From contig NZ_VIWU01000001.1 of the NCBI RefSeq assembly GCF_007994075.1, forward strand, positions 6,448,001-6,512,000: 64,000 nt of DNA, in the 5' to 3' direction. The translations under genes were made by a program, and so were the position numbers. Origin of the DNA: Pseudonocardia hierapolitana (GTDB lineage Bacteria > Actinomycetota > Actinomycetes > Mycobacteriales > Pseudonocardiaceae). The notes below the pieces were generated by a model. It was given only the letters and a program-made list of their open reading frames with translations, searched no databases and had not been told where the DNA came from. This document shows, piece by piece, positions 39,768 to 49,203 of this stretch; positions within the stretch are counted from its first letter, which is position 1, and every line of letters begins with the position of its first letter.

Positions 39768-39954
39768 CCGGGGGTACGGGACGTCGATAAGTCACGTTCG
39801 CTGCCGCCGGCCCAGGGGTTCCGGCTCCACGAGGAGCACGAGGGCTCCCGGGTGCGGTTCAGGTCGGAGGAGTCGGAGGTCGAGGTGGACCTGCGCTGTC
39901 AGGACGGCGGTCCGGTAGGCGCCGGTGGAGGTCGATGACTGAGGGTCTCTCGGC

Positions 39955-40617
39955 GTGGCCGACCCGGTCCCGGGTCCTTCTTCAGCGCCATCACAGTTCG
40001 GCCCCGGCACACTGCCGATGATGGTGCAGCTCGACGCCGGCGTCCCCTCGCGACGTCCTGTGGTCCCTCTTGGGACGGGATCTGGGCTGCACAGGTGGTT
40101 GTGGGTGGGTGTGGCCCTCGCACTGACCGCGGCGGTCACCTCTGACCTACAGGGCGAGGAGCATCCGACACACACCGTCGTGGTCGTGCTCGTGGCTGCG
40201 GTCGCCGCGCTCGTGTGGCTCCGCCTGTCCGGCTCCGCAGGGCTGGTCGGGTCCGTTGCCGGTGTCGTCGTTCTGCAGCCTGTGCTCCACGAAGTCGGCG
40301 AGCTCGTCGGAGCCGGCCAGGCACTCGACGGAGCAGGTGTCGTGCATGTCGTCGTCTCCGACGGACCGGCTGCTGGCATGCAGGTTGCACTCTCCACTGC
40401 GATCGTCGTCGCGGCGGCGGTCTTGGCGCAGTGCAGTGGCCTGCTCGGGTCCGCCCTCGACCCAGCGCGACTTCTCGTCGCCCCACCACCCGAATCCGCC
40501 GACGAGCGGGCCACCGTACAACCACGGACAGCGCCCCGGAGATCGCGACGGCAGGGACGCCGCGGCCGCGCGGCCCTCGACTCCCGCCGTGGGCCACCCC
40601 ACCGACACCAGCTCTGA
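39955..40617 (+). CDS. Small polytopic membrane protein, unknown function
   Basis: 220 residues from a GTG at 39955; the ATG at 40018 is an equally good start and gives 199 residues. Three or four hydrophobic helices span roughly 40090-40450 and are followed by a basic, Arg/Pro-rich tail of 60 residues that is probably cytoplasmic. No family recognised. Just upstream, 39785-39938 keeps a short plus-strand coding-like stretch ending in DLRCQDGGPVGAGGGR, perhaps the 3' end of a lost gene. Confidence 0.5.
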   Translation: MADPVPGPSSAPSQFGPGTLPMMVQLDAGVPSRRPVVPLGTGSGLHRWLWVGVALALTAAVTSDLQGEEHPTHTVVVVLVAAVAALVWLRLSGSAGLVGSVAGVVVLQPVLHEVGELVGAGQALDGAGVVHVVVSDGPAAGMQVALSTAIVVAAAVLAQCSGLLGSALDPARLLVAPPPESADERATVQPRTAPRRSRRQGRRGRAALDSRRGPPHRHQL

Positions 40618-40855
40618 CCGCGCTCCCGGCTCCTCCCGGCGCGGTCGCCCTTCCGGCCCGCAGGGAGATCTCGTGGCGCGCCTCGTTCCGCGACGGTGAG
40701 GGGCTGCGGCCCCCTCGACTGTCGTGCCGCGGCCCGCTCTCCGGCGCAGCCGCTGACCCGCTCCAGCACCAGCCGTGCGTCGGAGCGGCCGCTTGGCCTA
40801 AACCCATCGCGCGACCGATCGCGAGTTCCTCACCCTCTCTCCAGGGACGGTTCGT

Positions 40856-41329
40856 ATGCAGCAGAGCCCGTATCCCGCGCGCAACGGCCACCTCGCCGGG
40901 AAGGTCGCGTTGACCGTCGTCGCCGCCGACGCCGTGAGCAAGTCCGTGGCCCTGTGGGCGCTCGCCGACGCGCCACGGAAATTCCCGGGCGACATGCTGG
41001 AGAACTCGCTCGTGTCCTCAGCGGGGTCCTGGCTCGGATCCGGCGCGGCCCCCACGATGGCCGCCCTCGACGTCGTTGTCCTCGTCATCCTCGCTGGCCT
41101 GGTTCGCTACGTCTCGAACCCGCAGTGGGCCTTCGCGGCCGGCCTCGCGGGCGGTGCAGCGGCCAGCGACCTCATCGACCGGATAGCGCGACCGCCGGGG
41201 CCCCTCCGCGGCGCGCTGATCCACTGGATCGAGACCCCGTGGCTGCCATCGTTCAACTTGGCCGATGTCGCCTACGCCGGCGCAGCGTTGCTGGCCGTGT
41301 CGCTACTTCGGCCTCCCAGGACCACGTGA
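40856..41329 (+). CDS. Signal peptidase II (LspA)-like membrane protein
   Basis: 157 residues, the normal LspA length, with four hydrophobic helices. DAVSKSVALW resembles the first LspA box, SDLIDRI the NxxDR box carrying one catalytic Asp, and FNLADVAYAGA the FNxAD box carrying the other. The usual VDFI before the second box is IHWI, and Asn of GN..DR is Ser. Both catalytic Asp positions are present, so lipoprotein signal peptidase activity is possible, but the altered boxes suggest a paralogue rather than the housekeeping enzyme. It lies alone, 238 bases after the previous gene; those bases hold nothing recognisable. Confidence 0.7.
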   Translation: MQQSPYPARNGHLAGKVALTVVAADAVSKSVALWALADAPRKFPGDMLENSLVSSAGSWLGSGAAPTMAALDVVVLVILAGLVRYVSNPQWAFAAGLAGGAAASDLIDRIARPPGPLRGALIHWIETPWLPSFNLADVAYAGAALLAVSLLRPPRTT

Positions 41330-41344
41330 ATTCGGCGCCGCAAA

Positions 41345-41440
41345 GCCCGCGACAGGACGCTCGGATACGCTCGTAGTGCCGCGGCGCCTGGCTATTCACA
41401 CCGGCCTGGCGGGCCAGCTCGCTGGTGCGAACGTTGCCAT
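41345..41440 (-). pseudogene. MerR-family regulator N-terminal remnant
   Basis: The minus-strand stretch RTSELARQAGVNSQAPRHYERI matches the MerR helix-turn-helix start (normally xIGELAxxxGVNxxTLRYYER). There is no start codon at the expected place and the sequence after YERI matches nothing in the family, so only the first 25 codons survive. Confidence 0.5.
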
Positions 41441-41997
41441 CGTGATCGCCTCGAGGCGCTCGTGCCGCCTGGTTCCGACCAGCACGGCGTGTCCTCACCG
41501 ACCGCGACCGCGTTGCGTGCTGTTGCACCGGTAGCCGTTGATATTGCGTGCGAGGTACTTCTGGCACAGGCGCCTCCGCCGGATCCACCGATCTGCCCTC
41601 CTACGTCGTATCAACGGCGAAAGTCCCTGATGCGACAAAGGCGTCATCGACTGCCTGAGGCGTGTCGTCCGGAAGCGCGACGATGCAGAGTCGGCAGGCC
41701 CGACTGCGAGGCCGCCCCAACCGTGAACGCGGCACTGCTGTCACCGGCGGCGCGTCGGCGGCTACGGCCTACGCATGCGCGGCCGGCGCGGTGGCGCTGG
41801 GCGTCGTCGGTGGCCTGCTGCTACCGCTCCTCGCGGCTGCGTCCACCGAGTGAGTCTCCGCTACCGATCTGCCTCGGCGGTACTCGGAGCCGGGTCGGGC
41901 GTGCACCGCCGCTCCTCGATGCGTTCCAGCTTCTACACCGCAACCGCGACGGCGCGGGTGAGCATGAGCAAGCAGCACCACGATCGCGAACCCGACG

Positions 41998-42170
41998 TAC
42001 TCCAGGTCGAGCGCGGCGCCGATCGGTGTGTCCGAGGAGGGCGTGATCGCGCTCGATCTCCTCGACGCCGGGCCGCACGGGCTTGTGGGCGGCACCAACG
42101 GCTCCGGGAAGAGCGAGCTGTTGCGCAGCCTGCTCGCCGGGCTGGCGGCGCGGATCAGGCCCGGGCAAAG
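41998..42170 (+). pseudogene. FtsK/EccC-type ATPase Walker-A fragment
   Basis: APIGVSEEGVIALDLLDAGPH is followed by GLVGGTNGSGKSELLRSLLAGLA, the strand, P-loop and following helix of the FtsK/SpoIIIE ATPase domain as found in type VII secretion EccC proteins. No other part of the gene is present within 1 kb on either side, so it is a fragment of about 55 codons. Confidence 0.65.
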
Positions 42171-42322
42171 GCGGACGGCCCGGCCGGACGCAGCGCACGC
42201 TGCATTGACGACGCCCTCGGCCGCCGGCCCGGAAACGTCCGTGTCGGCAGCGTCGAGACCGAAGATCTACCCATGTAGGCCACCGCCTACGGCGCAGCCC
42301 TCGGGTCGTTGCCCGCATGCTC

Positions 42323-42817
42323 TCAGGCGAGAGGTGCGGCGATGAGGGAGGCGCCGATCAGGAGGTCGAGGACGATGCAGAACTCCGCGTAGCCGCGGGG
42401 GACGACGCCGACCGCGTGGTGGCGGCTCAGGTCGCGGTGGTGCGCGACGTCCCATGCGGCGTGGCCGATCCAGGCGAGACCCGCGACGTACTGGCCGGCC
42501 CTCGGGTCGACGAGCACGGCCAGCAACGCACAGCCCCCGAAGACGACGAGCCCGACGATCTCCAACCTGAGGACGCCGGGGCGGCGGAGCCGGCCGCGCA
42601 CCGCCCCGAAGACGAGGTAAGCGATCGCCAGCCCGGGCAGGAGCAGCGTGGGCGGGTCCGTTCGAGTCCACGGCTCGACGGTGAGGAGGCTGACGACGCC
42701 GGCCGCCATGCCGATCAACGCCGGCCACCACCGCGACAGTAGCCGCAGCGGCCCGGACCTTGCGGCCTGCTCGCCGGTGTCGTCGGGGAACCGCTCGGAT
42801 CCGGACAGGTCCGTCAT
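42323..42817 (-). CDS. Small membrane protein coupled to a GlxA-type regulator
   Basis: 164 residues from the ATG at 42817, with four or five hydrophobic helices, a HAAWDVAHHRD segment between two helices and a C-terminal pair of helices. The start overlaps the stop of the upstream regulator by four bases (ATGA). His-rich HAAWDVAHH motifs occur in uncharacterised actinobacterial membrane proteins; I cannot assign a function. It probably responds to the same signal as the regulator. Confidence 0.7.
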   Translation of the reverse strand: MTDLSGSERFPDDTGEQAARSGPLRLLSRWWPALIGMAAGVVSLLTVEPWTRTDPPTLLLPGLAIAYLVFGAVRGRLRRPGVLRLEIVGLVVFGGCALLAVLVDPRAGQYVAGLAWIGHAAWDVAHHRDLSRHHAVGVVPRGYAEFCIVLDLLIGASLIAAPLA

Positions 42818-43833
42818 GGGTTTCTCCGTCGTTCGATCACTGGTTCGCTGCCGCCTCGCGGTTGTCCCCGCAATTGGCCAGGGGTGGTGCCGAGAACGCG
42901 CTGGAAGGTGCGGTACATCGTTTCGACGGTCCCGAATCCGCACGTGCGGGCGATGTCCTCGAACGTAGCCTCGCTGGCCTTGATCAAGCGTTGGGCCGTC
43001 TGGAGCCGGCTCGCCTGCACAAAGGCTGCGGGCGTGGTGCCCGTCTCGCGGTGGAAGACCCGGCTGAACGTTCGCACGCTCATCGCGCACCGGTGGGCGA
43101 GCGCGGGTACCGACAGGTCGGCATCGGGATGCTCGGCGATGAGCGCCAGGAGGTCGCGGAGTGGTTCCCGCAGGGGCCTGCGCACCGCGAGCTGTGCGCT
43201 GATCTGGGGGAACTCGCTCGGCCGATGGACGAAGACGACCATCTCGCGGGCCGCCGCCATGGCGAGTGCCGGACCGTGATCGTTCTCGACGAGGGCGAGC
43301 GCGAGATCGATCCCGGCGGTAACACCCCCCGACGTCCACACATCGCCGTCGCGCACGTAGACGCGGCTGGTCTCGACTCGAACCGACGGGAAGTGCGACG
43401 CGAGGGTGTCGCACACCGACCAATGGGTCGTCGCCCTACGCCCGTCGAGCAGGCCCGCCCGAGCGAGCAGCAGGGCGCCGCTGCACACGGACGTGACCCG
43501 CCGCGCCGACAAGGCCGTGCCGGCCAACCAGCGAACGAGGTCGAGGTCATCAGCGGCCTGACGCGTGCTGTAACCGCCGGCCACCATCAACGTGTCGACA
43601 GGACCAGCGATAGTCCCGGCCGGCTCGGTTCCGATGACCAGTCCCGACGAGGCCGTGAGCATCCCGCCCGTCATCGACACGACCGACGTCGCGTACGCGG
43701 GGCGCGCGCCGAATCGATTGGCCATCGCGAACACTTCGAGGGGACCTACGACGTCCAGGCCCAGCACCCCGGGGAACGCGACGATGACCACGACCCGGGG
43801 ATCGGCCGTCGGCGCTGAGCCCATGGTGGTCAT
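42814..43833 (-). CDS. GlxA-family transcriptional regulator (DJ-1/PfpI plus AraC HTH)
   Basis: 339 residues from ATG 43833 (ATG 43824 is also possible). The N-terminal DJ-1/PfpI-like domain (about 12-190) has FPGVLGLDVVGPLEVF and SVCSGALLLARAG with the nucleophile-elbow Cys. The C-terminal AraC pair of helix-turn-helices (about 235-325) has MSVRTFSRVFHRETG and DIARTCGFGTVETMYRTFQR. In characterised members the first domain is a ligand sensor, not an enzyme. It heads a two-gene operon with the small membrane protein downstream. Confidence 0.9.
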   Translation of the reverse strand: MTTMGSAPTADPRVVVIVAFPGVLGLDVVGPLEVFAMANRFGARPAYATSVVSMTGGMLTASSGLVIGTEPAGTIAGPVDTLMVAGGYSTRQAADDLDLVRWLAGTALSARRVTSVCSGALLLARAGLLDGRRATTHWSVCDTLASHFPSVRVETSRVYVRDGDVWTSGGVTAGIDLALALVENDHGPALAMAAAREMVVFVHRPSEFPQISAQLAVRRPLREPLRDLLALIAEHPDADLSVPALAHRCAMSVRTFSRVFHRETGTTPAAFVQASRLQTAQRLIKASEATFEDIARTCGFGTVETMYRTFQRVLGTTPGQLRGQPRGGSEPVIERRRNP

Positions 43834-43834
43834 G

Positions 43835-44136
43835 CTCGACGACGATCATCGGCCCAGCAAGGACGCAACTTTGACAGATTCGGCCACGACCAGCATCGCG
43901 AGCGGCGCGGCTTGGACCGCTCTCCAAGCGGTGAATGGCGTCACGCTCAAGCAGGCAGTAGACGCCACCGCCTCGGGGCCGAAAAGGCAACTCGCTATGC
44001 CGATGCCGAGACCGTTCGCTGGATCGAGTGGGGCCTACAGGGCTACTTCCGGGTCCTGCTCGGCGTGGCCCCGGAGACGCTGGCGCGGCGCCTGGCCCTG
44101 CGTATCGACCAGGCCATCACGCTGGCCCGAGAATGA
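43835..44136 (+). pseudogene. Small unrecognised gene split by a frameshift
   Basis: Two plus-strand blocks read as one protein if one frameshift near 43966 is corrected: GAAWTALQAVNGVTLKQAVDA in one frame, then RLGAEKATRYADAETVRWIEWGLQGYF and a C-terminal APETLARRLALRIDQAITLA in the next. The second block looks like a compact helical domain. I do not recognise the family. It is divergent from the GlxA-type gene, and the 190 bases after it, to 44326, show no gene. Confidence 0.5.
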
Positions 44137-44326
44137 CCTCCAGCTGCCTCACTCGTCGACCCGGTGCACCACCTGGTCGAGTTCCGCTCACGTGGTGCGG
44201 TAGCTGTTGGCTGGGTGGGGTCGGTCGGCCGGGATCTCGCCCACCGGGACGCCAATCCGGTCCGTGCCTGCGGCGCGCTCCTGGCGGTCGATGATGATGT
44301 GGTCGGACCTGCCGGACGCGGGCGCG

Positions 44327-45955
44327 TCAGCCCATGTGGGGATAGCGGTAGTCGGTGGGAGGCACGAAGGTCTCCTTCACCGACCGGGGCGACACCCACC
44401 GCAGCAGGTTCAGCACCGATCCCGCCTTGTCGTTCGTGCCGCTCGCCCGGGCACCGCCGAAGGGTTGCTGCCCGACCACCGCACCCGTCGGTTTGTCGTT
44501 GATGTAGAAGTTGCCGGCCGAGAACCGGAGCACCTCCATGGCCTCGACGATCGCGGCGCGGTCCTGGGCGATGACCGCGCCGGTCAGCCCGTATGGAGCG
44601 ATGACGGCGGCCTCCTGGACCACCTGGTGGTAGTCGGCGTCGTCGTAGACGAACACACCGAGAAATGGCCCGAAGTACTCCGTCGTGAAGATCTCGTGCG
44701 CCGGGTTGTCGGCCTGCACGACCGTGGGCCGGATGAAGTAGCCCTCGGTGTCGTCGGCGGTGCCGCCGGCCAGGACGTCGACGCCCGCCTCCCCACGCAC
44801 CCGGTCCAGGACGCCGGCCATGCGGTCGAAGGAGCGCTGGTCGATGACAGCGCCCATGAAGTTCGAGAAGTCCGTGACGTCGCCCATCGAGATGCTGTTC
44901 ACCTCGTCGAGGAACCCGTCGCGCAGCCGCGACCACACCGAGCGGGGGATGTAGGCGCGCGACGCCGCGGAGCACTTCTGGCCCTGGAACTCGAACGCCC
45001 CGCGGGTCAGCGCGGTGCGCAGCACGTCGACGTCGGCTGAGGGGTGGGCGATGACGAAGTCCTTGCCGCCGGTCTCGCCCACCAGCCGCGGGTAGGACCG
45101 GTAGCCGGTCAGGTTCTCGGTCACGGTGCGCCACAGGTGGCCGAAGGTCACGGTGGAGCCCGTGAAGTGGATGCCGGCGAGGTCGGGGTGGACGAGCGCG
45201 ACTTCGCTCACCGCCCGCCCGTCACCAGTGATCATGTTGATGACCCCGGGTGGCAGACCGGCCGCTTCCAGCAACCGCATGGTGTAGTGCGCGGCGAGTT
45301 GCTGGGTCGGTGCCGGCTTCCACAGCACCGTGTTGCCCATCAGGGCCGGCGCGGTGGGCAGGTTGCCCGCGATCGCGGTGAAGTTGAACGGCGTGATCGC
45401 GAGGACGAAGCCCTCGAGGGGCCGGTGGTCGAACCTGTTCCACACGCCCGCGGAGCTGATCGGCTGCTCGGTGCGGATCTGGCGCCCGAAGAAGACGTTG
45501 AAACGCCAGAAGTCGACGAGCTCGCACGGGGTGTCGATCTCGGCCTGGTAGCACGTTTTGCTCTGGCCCAGCATGGTGGCCGCGGCGAGCGTGTCGCGCC
45601 ACGGTCCGGCGAGCAGCTCGGCGGCCTTGAGGAAGATGGCGGCGCGGTCGTCGTAGGCCATCTGGTGCCAGCCGGGGGCGGCGGCGCGGGCGGCCTCGAT
45701 CGCGTCCTTGACGTCGGCGGTCGTGGCATTGCTGAGCGTTCCGAGCACGGCTGCCTTGCGGTGCGGCTGCACCACCTCGATGCGTTCGCCGTCGGACAGT
45801 CGCTGCTCGCCACTGATCGTCATGGTGAGCTCCACCCGCTCGCCGGCCAGCTGCGCGAGCCGCTGCTCGAGCGCAGTGCGCTCCGCGCTGCCGGGGGCGA
45901 AGCCGCGGACGGGCTCGTTGACGGGCGGCGGGACGTCGGTGATCGCATCGATCAT
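44327..45955 (-). CDS. pruA: 1-pyrroline-5-carboxylate dehydrogenase
   Basis: 542 residues, the usual size of stand-alone P5C dehydrogenase, which oxidises glutamate semialdehyde/P5C to glutamate with NAD as the second step of proline breakdown. Aldehyde dehydrogenase landmarks are ITPFNFTAIAGN, GETGGKD with the general-base Glu, FEFQGQKCSA with the catalytic Cys, and TEYFGPFLGVFVY near the C-terminus. It follows the proline dehydrogenase gene on the same strand with a 27-base gap, the order seen in actinobacterial pruB-pruA operons. Confidence 0.96.
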   Translation of the reverse strand: MIDAITDVPPPVNEPVRGFAPGSAERTALEQRLAQLAGERVELTMTISGEQRLSDGERIEVVQPHRKAAVLGTLSNATTADVKDAIEAARAAAPGWHQMAYDDRAAIFLKAAELLAGPWRDTLAAATMLGQSKTCYQAEIDTPCELVDFWRFNVFFGRQIRTEQPISSAGVWNRFDHRPLEGFVLAITPFNFTAIAGNLPTAPALMGNTVLWKPAPTQQLAAHYTMRLLEAAGLPPGVINMITGDGRAVSEVALVHPDLAGIHFTGSTVTFGHLWRTVTENLTGYRSYPRLVGETGGKDFVIAHPSADVDVLRTALTRGAFEFQGQKCSAASRAYIPRSVWSRLRDGFLDEVNSISMGDVTDFSNFMGAVIDQRSFDRMAGVLDRVRGEAGVDVLAGGTADDTEGYFIRPTVVQADNPAHEIFTTEYFGPFLGVFVYDDADYHQVVQEAAVIAPYGLTGAVIAQDRAAIVEAMEVLRFSAGNFYINDKPTGAVVGQQPFGGARASGTNDKAGSVLNLLRWVSPRSVKETFVPPTDYRYPHMG

Positions 45956-45982
45956 GTCGCATCACCCTCTCCTCGGGTCACG

Positions 45983-46894
45983 TCATTTGCCGGCCAGCGC
46001 GCGCAGGAAGAACAGGAGATTGGCCGGCCGTTCCGCCATCCGCCGGGTGAGGTAGGGGTACCAGGCCATTCCGTACGGGATGTACACGCGGACCCGGTAG
46101 CCGCTGTTCGCCAGCTCCTGCTGCAGGTCGCGGCGGATGCCGTAGAGCAACTGGATCTCGAACTCGTTCGGCGCCTTGCCGGCCCGCACCGCGGCCGCCC
46201 GCGCGTAGTCGACGAGCTCCCCGTCGTGGGTGCCGAACGCCGGGTCGGCGCCGTACTGGAACAGCCAGTCGGTGAGGTATTTGAACTGCGCCCGGATCTC
46301 GCTGCGGCCCCGGTGCGCCACCTCGACCGGCTCCGAGTAGGCGCCCTTGACCAGCCGGACCCGTGGCTTCAACGGCGCCAACGCCTCCAGGTCCAACGGC
46401 GTGCGACGCAGGGCGGCCTGGATCGCGAGCCGCGTCTTCGGATATCCGGTCGCGGCCTCCTGGAACAGCCGTAGCGTGTCCGAGGTCAGGCTGCTGTCCT
46501 CCATGTCGATCTCGACCCGGACGTTCACCGCGTGCGCCCGGTCGAGAATCCGGTTCAGGTTCCGCACGCAGGCGGCGCGGTCGACGGTCTGCCCGAGCTG
46601 GGACAGCTTGATGGAGATCGTCGCGTCCAGGTTGCGGTCAGCGATCGCACCGGCCGCTTCCTCGTACTCGTCGACGGCGTGCGCCGCGCCGGCCAGATCC
46701 GTGACCCCTTCGCCGAGGAGATCGAGGATGCCGCCGATACCGTGCGCGTTGAGCTCGGCGGCCACCGCGAGCGCCTCCTCGAGTCGCTCGCCGGCGACGA
46801 AGCGGTGCGCAACCCGGCGGGTGAGCTTGTGCTGGGTGACTTGCTGTTGGAGGCGGGGGCTGCCGGAGGCCCACACCAGGAGCCGGTTGACCAT
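45983..46894 (-). CDS. pruB: Proline dehydrogenase
   Basis: 303 residues from ATG 46894; the longer frame upstream is Arg/Gly-rich and lacks family similarity. It is a monofunctional PRODH (TIM barrel, FAD) with SIKLSQLG, VEIDMEDSSLT, RLVKGAYSEP and an IQLLYGI segment, ending in YIPYGMAWYPYLTRR, all in family order. It oxidises proline to P5C and feeds electrons to the respiratory chain. It is first in the pruB-pruA operon and divergent from an amino-acid permease; the roughly 120 bases between hold both promoters. Confidence 0.95.
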   Translation of the reverse strand: MVNRLLVWASGSPRLQQQVTQHKLTRRVAHRFVAGERLEEALAVAAELNAHGIGGILDLLGEGVTDLAGAAHAVDEYEEAAGAIADRNLDATISIKLSQLGQTVDRAACVRNLNRILDRAHAVNVRVEIDMEDSSLTSDTLRLFQEAATGYPKTRLAIQAALRRTPLDLEALAPLKPRVRLVKGAYSEPVEVAHRGRSEIRAQFKYLTDWLFQYGADPAFGTHDGELVDYARAAAVRAGKAPNEFEIQLLYGIRRDLQQELANSGYRVRVYIPYGMAWYPYLTRRMAERPANLLFFLRALAGK

Positions 46895-47016
46895 CGTGCC
46901 TCCCGTGCGTCGACCACCACGTAGGCGTGGCGGCCGCGGCAACTGGGTAGCCCCCAGCGGCAGGGCCCCAAACCCGCTTCCTGGCTGGTCAGGGGCTCGT
47001 GGAACGGAGGCCGGTC

Positions 47017-48540
47017 ATGCCGCACGGACCCGGCGACGAAAGCCACCTGAAGAAGGGCCTCAAGCAACGGCACCTGGCGATGATCGCGATCGGCGGTGTC
47101 ATCGGCGCCGGTCTGTTCGTCGGCTCGGGGGCGATCATCGGCGAGGTGGGTCCGGGGGCATTCCTGACCTACGCCATCACCGGGGTCCTGATCGTCATGG
47201 TCATGCGGATGCTCGGCGAGATGGCCGTGGCGAACCCGTCCACCGGGTCCTTCTCCGACTACGCGCGGCAGGCCCTCGGCGGATGGGCGGGGTTCAGCGT
47301 CGGCTGGTTGTACTGGTACTTCTGGGTCATCGTGGTCGGCTTCGAGGCGGTGGCCGGCGCGGGCATCCTGCAGCGGTGGCTCCCTGGGGTGCCGCTGTGG
47401 CTCATGGCATTGGTTCTCATGCTTCTCATGACCGCGACGAACCTGTTCTCGGTGGCCTCATATGGGGAGTTCGAGTACTGGTTCGCGGGCGTCAAGGTCG
47501 CGACGATCGTCGTGTTCATCGCGCTCGGCCTGCTGTTCGTGTTCGGCCTGTGGCCTGGCCGTGACATGGATTTCTCGAACCTGACCGCGCACGGCGGGTT
47601 CTTCCCCAATGGCGCCAGCGCGCTGTTCTCCGGCATCGTCATCGTCATCTTCTCGATGGTGGGCGCGGAGATCGCCACCATCGCCGCCGCGGAGTCGGCG
47701 GAACCGGAAAAGGCGATCGTCAAGGCGACGAACTCGGTCATCTTCCGCGTCACGATCTTCTTCGTCGGATCGATCTTCCTGCTGGCCACGATCCTGCCGT
47801 GGAACTCAACCGAGCTCGGGGACTCGCCGTACGTGGCTGCCATGGAGGTGATGGGCATCCCGGCAGCGGCCGACATCATGAACTTCGTCGTGCTGACCGC
47901 GGTGCTGTCCTGCCTGAACTCCGGGCTGTACACCGCGTCGCGCATGCTGTTCGTCCTCGCCGCCCGCCACGAGGCGCCGATGCGGATGCTGTCGGTCACC
48001 GAACGGGGCGTCCCCATGTGGGCGATCATCTCGTCCAGTGTCGTCGGCTTCCTCTGCGTGATCGCCGCCTACGTCTCGCCGGACCAGGTGTTCCTGTTCC
48101 TGCTCAACTCGTCGGGCGCGATCATCCTGTTCGTCTACCTGCTCATCTCCCTGTCCCAGCTGCGGATGCGGCGGATGGTCCCGCCGGAGCGGCTCAAGGT
48201 GAAGATGTGGCTCTACCCGGTGCTGACGCTGCTGACCGCCGCGGCCATCCTCGCGGTGCTCGTGTCTATGGCCGTCCGGGAGGACACCCGCTCGCAGATC
48301 CTCCTGAGCCTGCTCGCGTGGGGCGTCGTCCTCGTGGCGTTCTTCATCAACCGCAGGCGCATCGGGGACGCCCACCTCACCGAACCCGGCCTCGCCGCCG
48401 AGAAGCGGGCGGACGCCTGGATGCACGAGCACGGGCCGGCGGCCGAACTGGAGGTCGACGCCGCGGTCGGCGAGGGGCCGCTCGACCCGAGCCTCATTCG
48501 TCGGGTCCGCGAGGAGGGTTACCCGAACGAGGGCATGTGA
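47017..48540 (+). CDS. APC-family amino-acid permease (GabP-like)
   Basis: 507 residues from ATG 47017, chosen over the GTG at 46999 because ggagg ends seven bases upstream. Twelve hydrophobic helices. GGVIGAGLFVGSGAIIGEVGPGAF in the first helix is the APC signature, and AESAEPEKAIVKA and SCLNSGLYTASRMLF are typical of the GABA/aromatic amino-acid permease subfamily. The gene is divergent from pruB-pruA, so proline or a related amino acid is a likely substrate, but the family is broad. The last 70 residues are a soluble acidic tail. Confidence 0.9.
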   Translation: MPHGPGDESHLKKGLKQRHLAMIAIGGVIGAGLFVGSGAIIGEVGPGAFLTYAITGVLIVMVMRMLGEMAVANPSTGSFSDYARQALGGWAGFSVGWLYWYFWVIVVGFEAVAGAGILQRWLPGVPLWLMALVLMLLMTATNLFSVASYGEFEYWFAGVKVATIVVFIALGLLFVFGLWPGRDMDFSNLTAHGGFFPNGASALFSGIVIVIFSMVGAEIATIAAAESAEPEKAIVKATNSVIFRVTIFFVGSIFLLATILPWNSTELGDSPYVAAMEVMGIPAAADIMNFVVLTAVLSCLNSGLYTASRMLFVLAARHEAPMRMLSVTERGVPMWAIISSSVVGFLCVIAAYVSPDQVFLFLLNSSGAIILFVYLLISLSQLRMRRMVPPERLKVKMWLYPVLTLLTAAAILAVLVSMAVREDTRSQILLSLLAWGVVLVAFFINRRRIGDAHLTEPGLAAEKRADAWMHEHGPAAELEVDAAVGEGPLDPSLIRRVREEGYPNEGM

Positions 48541-49203
48541 GACGGACCGGCTGATCACCAACCCGATCCGGTCCCTGACCAGCATCCTGCACTGGAGCCA
48601 CTGGCGACGCCGCCGCCAACACCGCGCACGAACCAGCCACTACCGCCGCCGACCAGCAACATGATCACGAATCGCAGCTGGAGTGCCAGGGGTGTCGTTC
48701 GGTTGGTGGGTGACAGGGCCTGGTGGCAGGAGTTGGGTGGGGCACCCGTCTGGAAGAGGTGGTCTGATGCCGACGGTTGCTCCGATCCCTGCTGACACGG
48801 TGGACACCTGGCTGCGCCATATGCACGAGATCGCCGGGCCGCGCCGCGAGGAGGTCGACCCGGCGCGGCACCTCCAGGGATGAGCGGCACGAGGGTGTGG
48901 AAGCAGGAGGTCCAGGCGGTCGGGCAGACGGCCTGGTGATCGACCGAGGATCCGGCCAGAACCGCCAGGACCTCGAGTCCCGGGCCGCGTCCGGGAACCA
49001 CTGCCGTTCGGTCGCGGCAATCCGCGCCGTCAGCTGCGCCGCGGCGCCCACCAGGGCGGGCATCACGTGCACAACCGCGGGTGGCATCGGTACCAATTCC
49101 ACGACGTCGGCGACGTCAACCAATTTGCCGCCAGGCAAGAGCCGGAACTATTCACCTCGGAGCGTCGGGCCGCCTTCAGGGCTCTTCGCAGACAGGGATC
49201 GTC
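48541..49203. other. 663-bp gap with transposase and epoxide-hydrolase remnants
   Basis: At 48559-48662 (+) a reading frame ends in LHWSHWRRRRQHRARTSHY, resembling the basic C-terminus of some actinobacterial transposases. A short frame at 48767-48883 (PIPADTVDTWLRHMHEIAGP) is unrecognised. At 49087-49206 lies a decayed epoxide-hydrolase end, listed separately. A GC hairpin at 48544-48574 (ggaccgg and ccggtcc arms) lies just after the permease stop and could terminate it, though it has no T-run. Confidence 0.5.

Larger units (their letters stand above)
41330..42322. other. About 1 kb without an intact gene, holding gene remnants
   Basis: This stretch contains a MerR-type remnant (minus, 41345-41440), a weak plus-strand ORF at 41662-41853 of 63 residues ending in a hydrophobic helix (AVALGVVGGLLLPLLAA), and an FtsK/EccC Walker-A fragment (plus, 41998-42170). 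None is intact. The mix of unrelated fragments looks like an old recombination or insertion hot spot. Confidence 0.6.

Noticed and set aside
41662..41853. 63-codon plus-strand ORF with a hydrophobic end
   Set aside because: Weak coding character, no recognisable family and surrounded by gene remnants. Recorded only in the gap description.
48544..48574. Hairpin after the permease as a terminator feature
   Set aside because: The arms are seven bases but the loop is 17 bases, there is no T-run, and it lies in a transposase-like remnant. Mentioned only in the gap entry.
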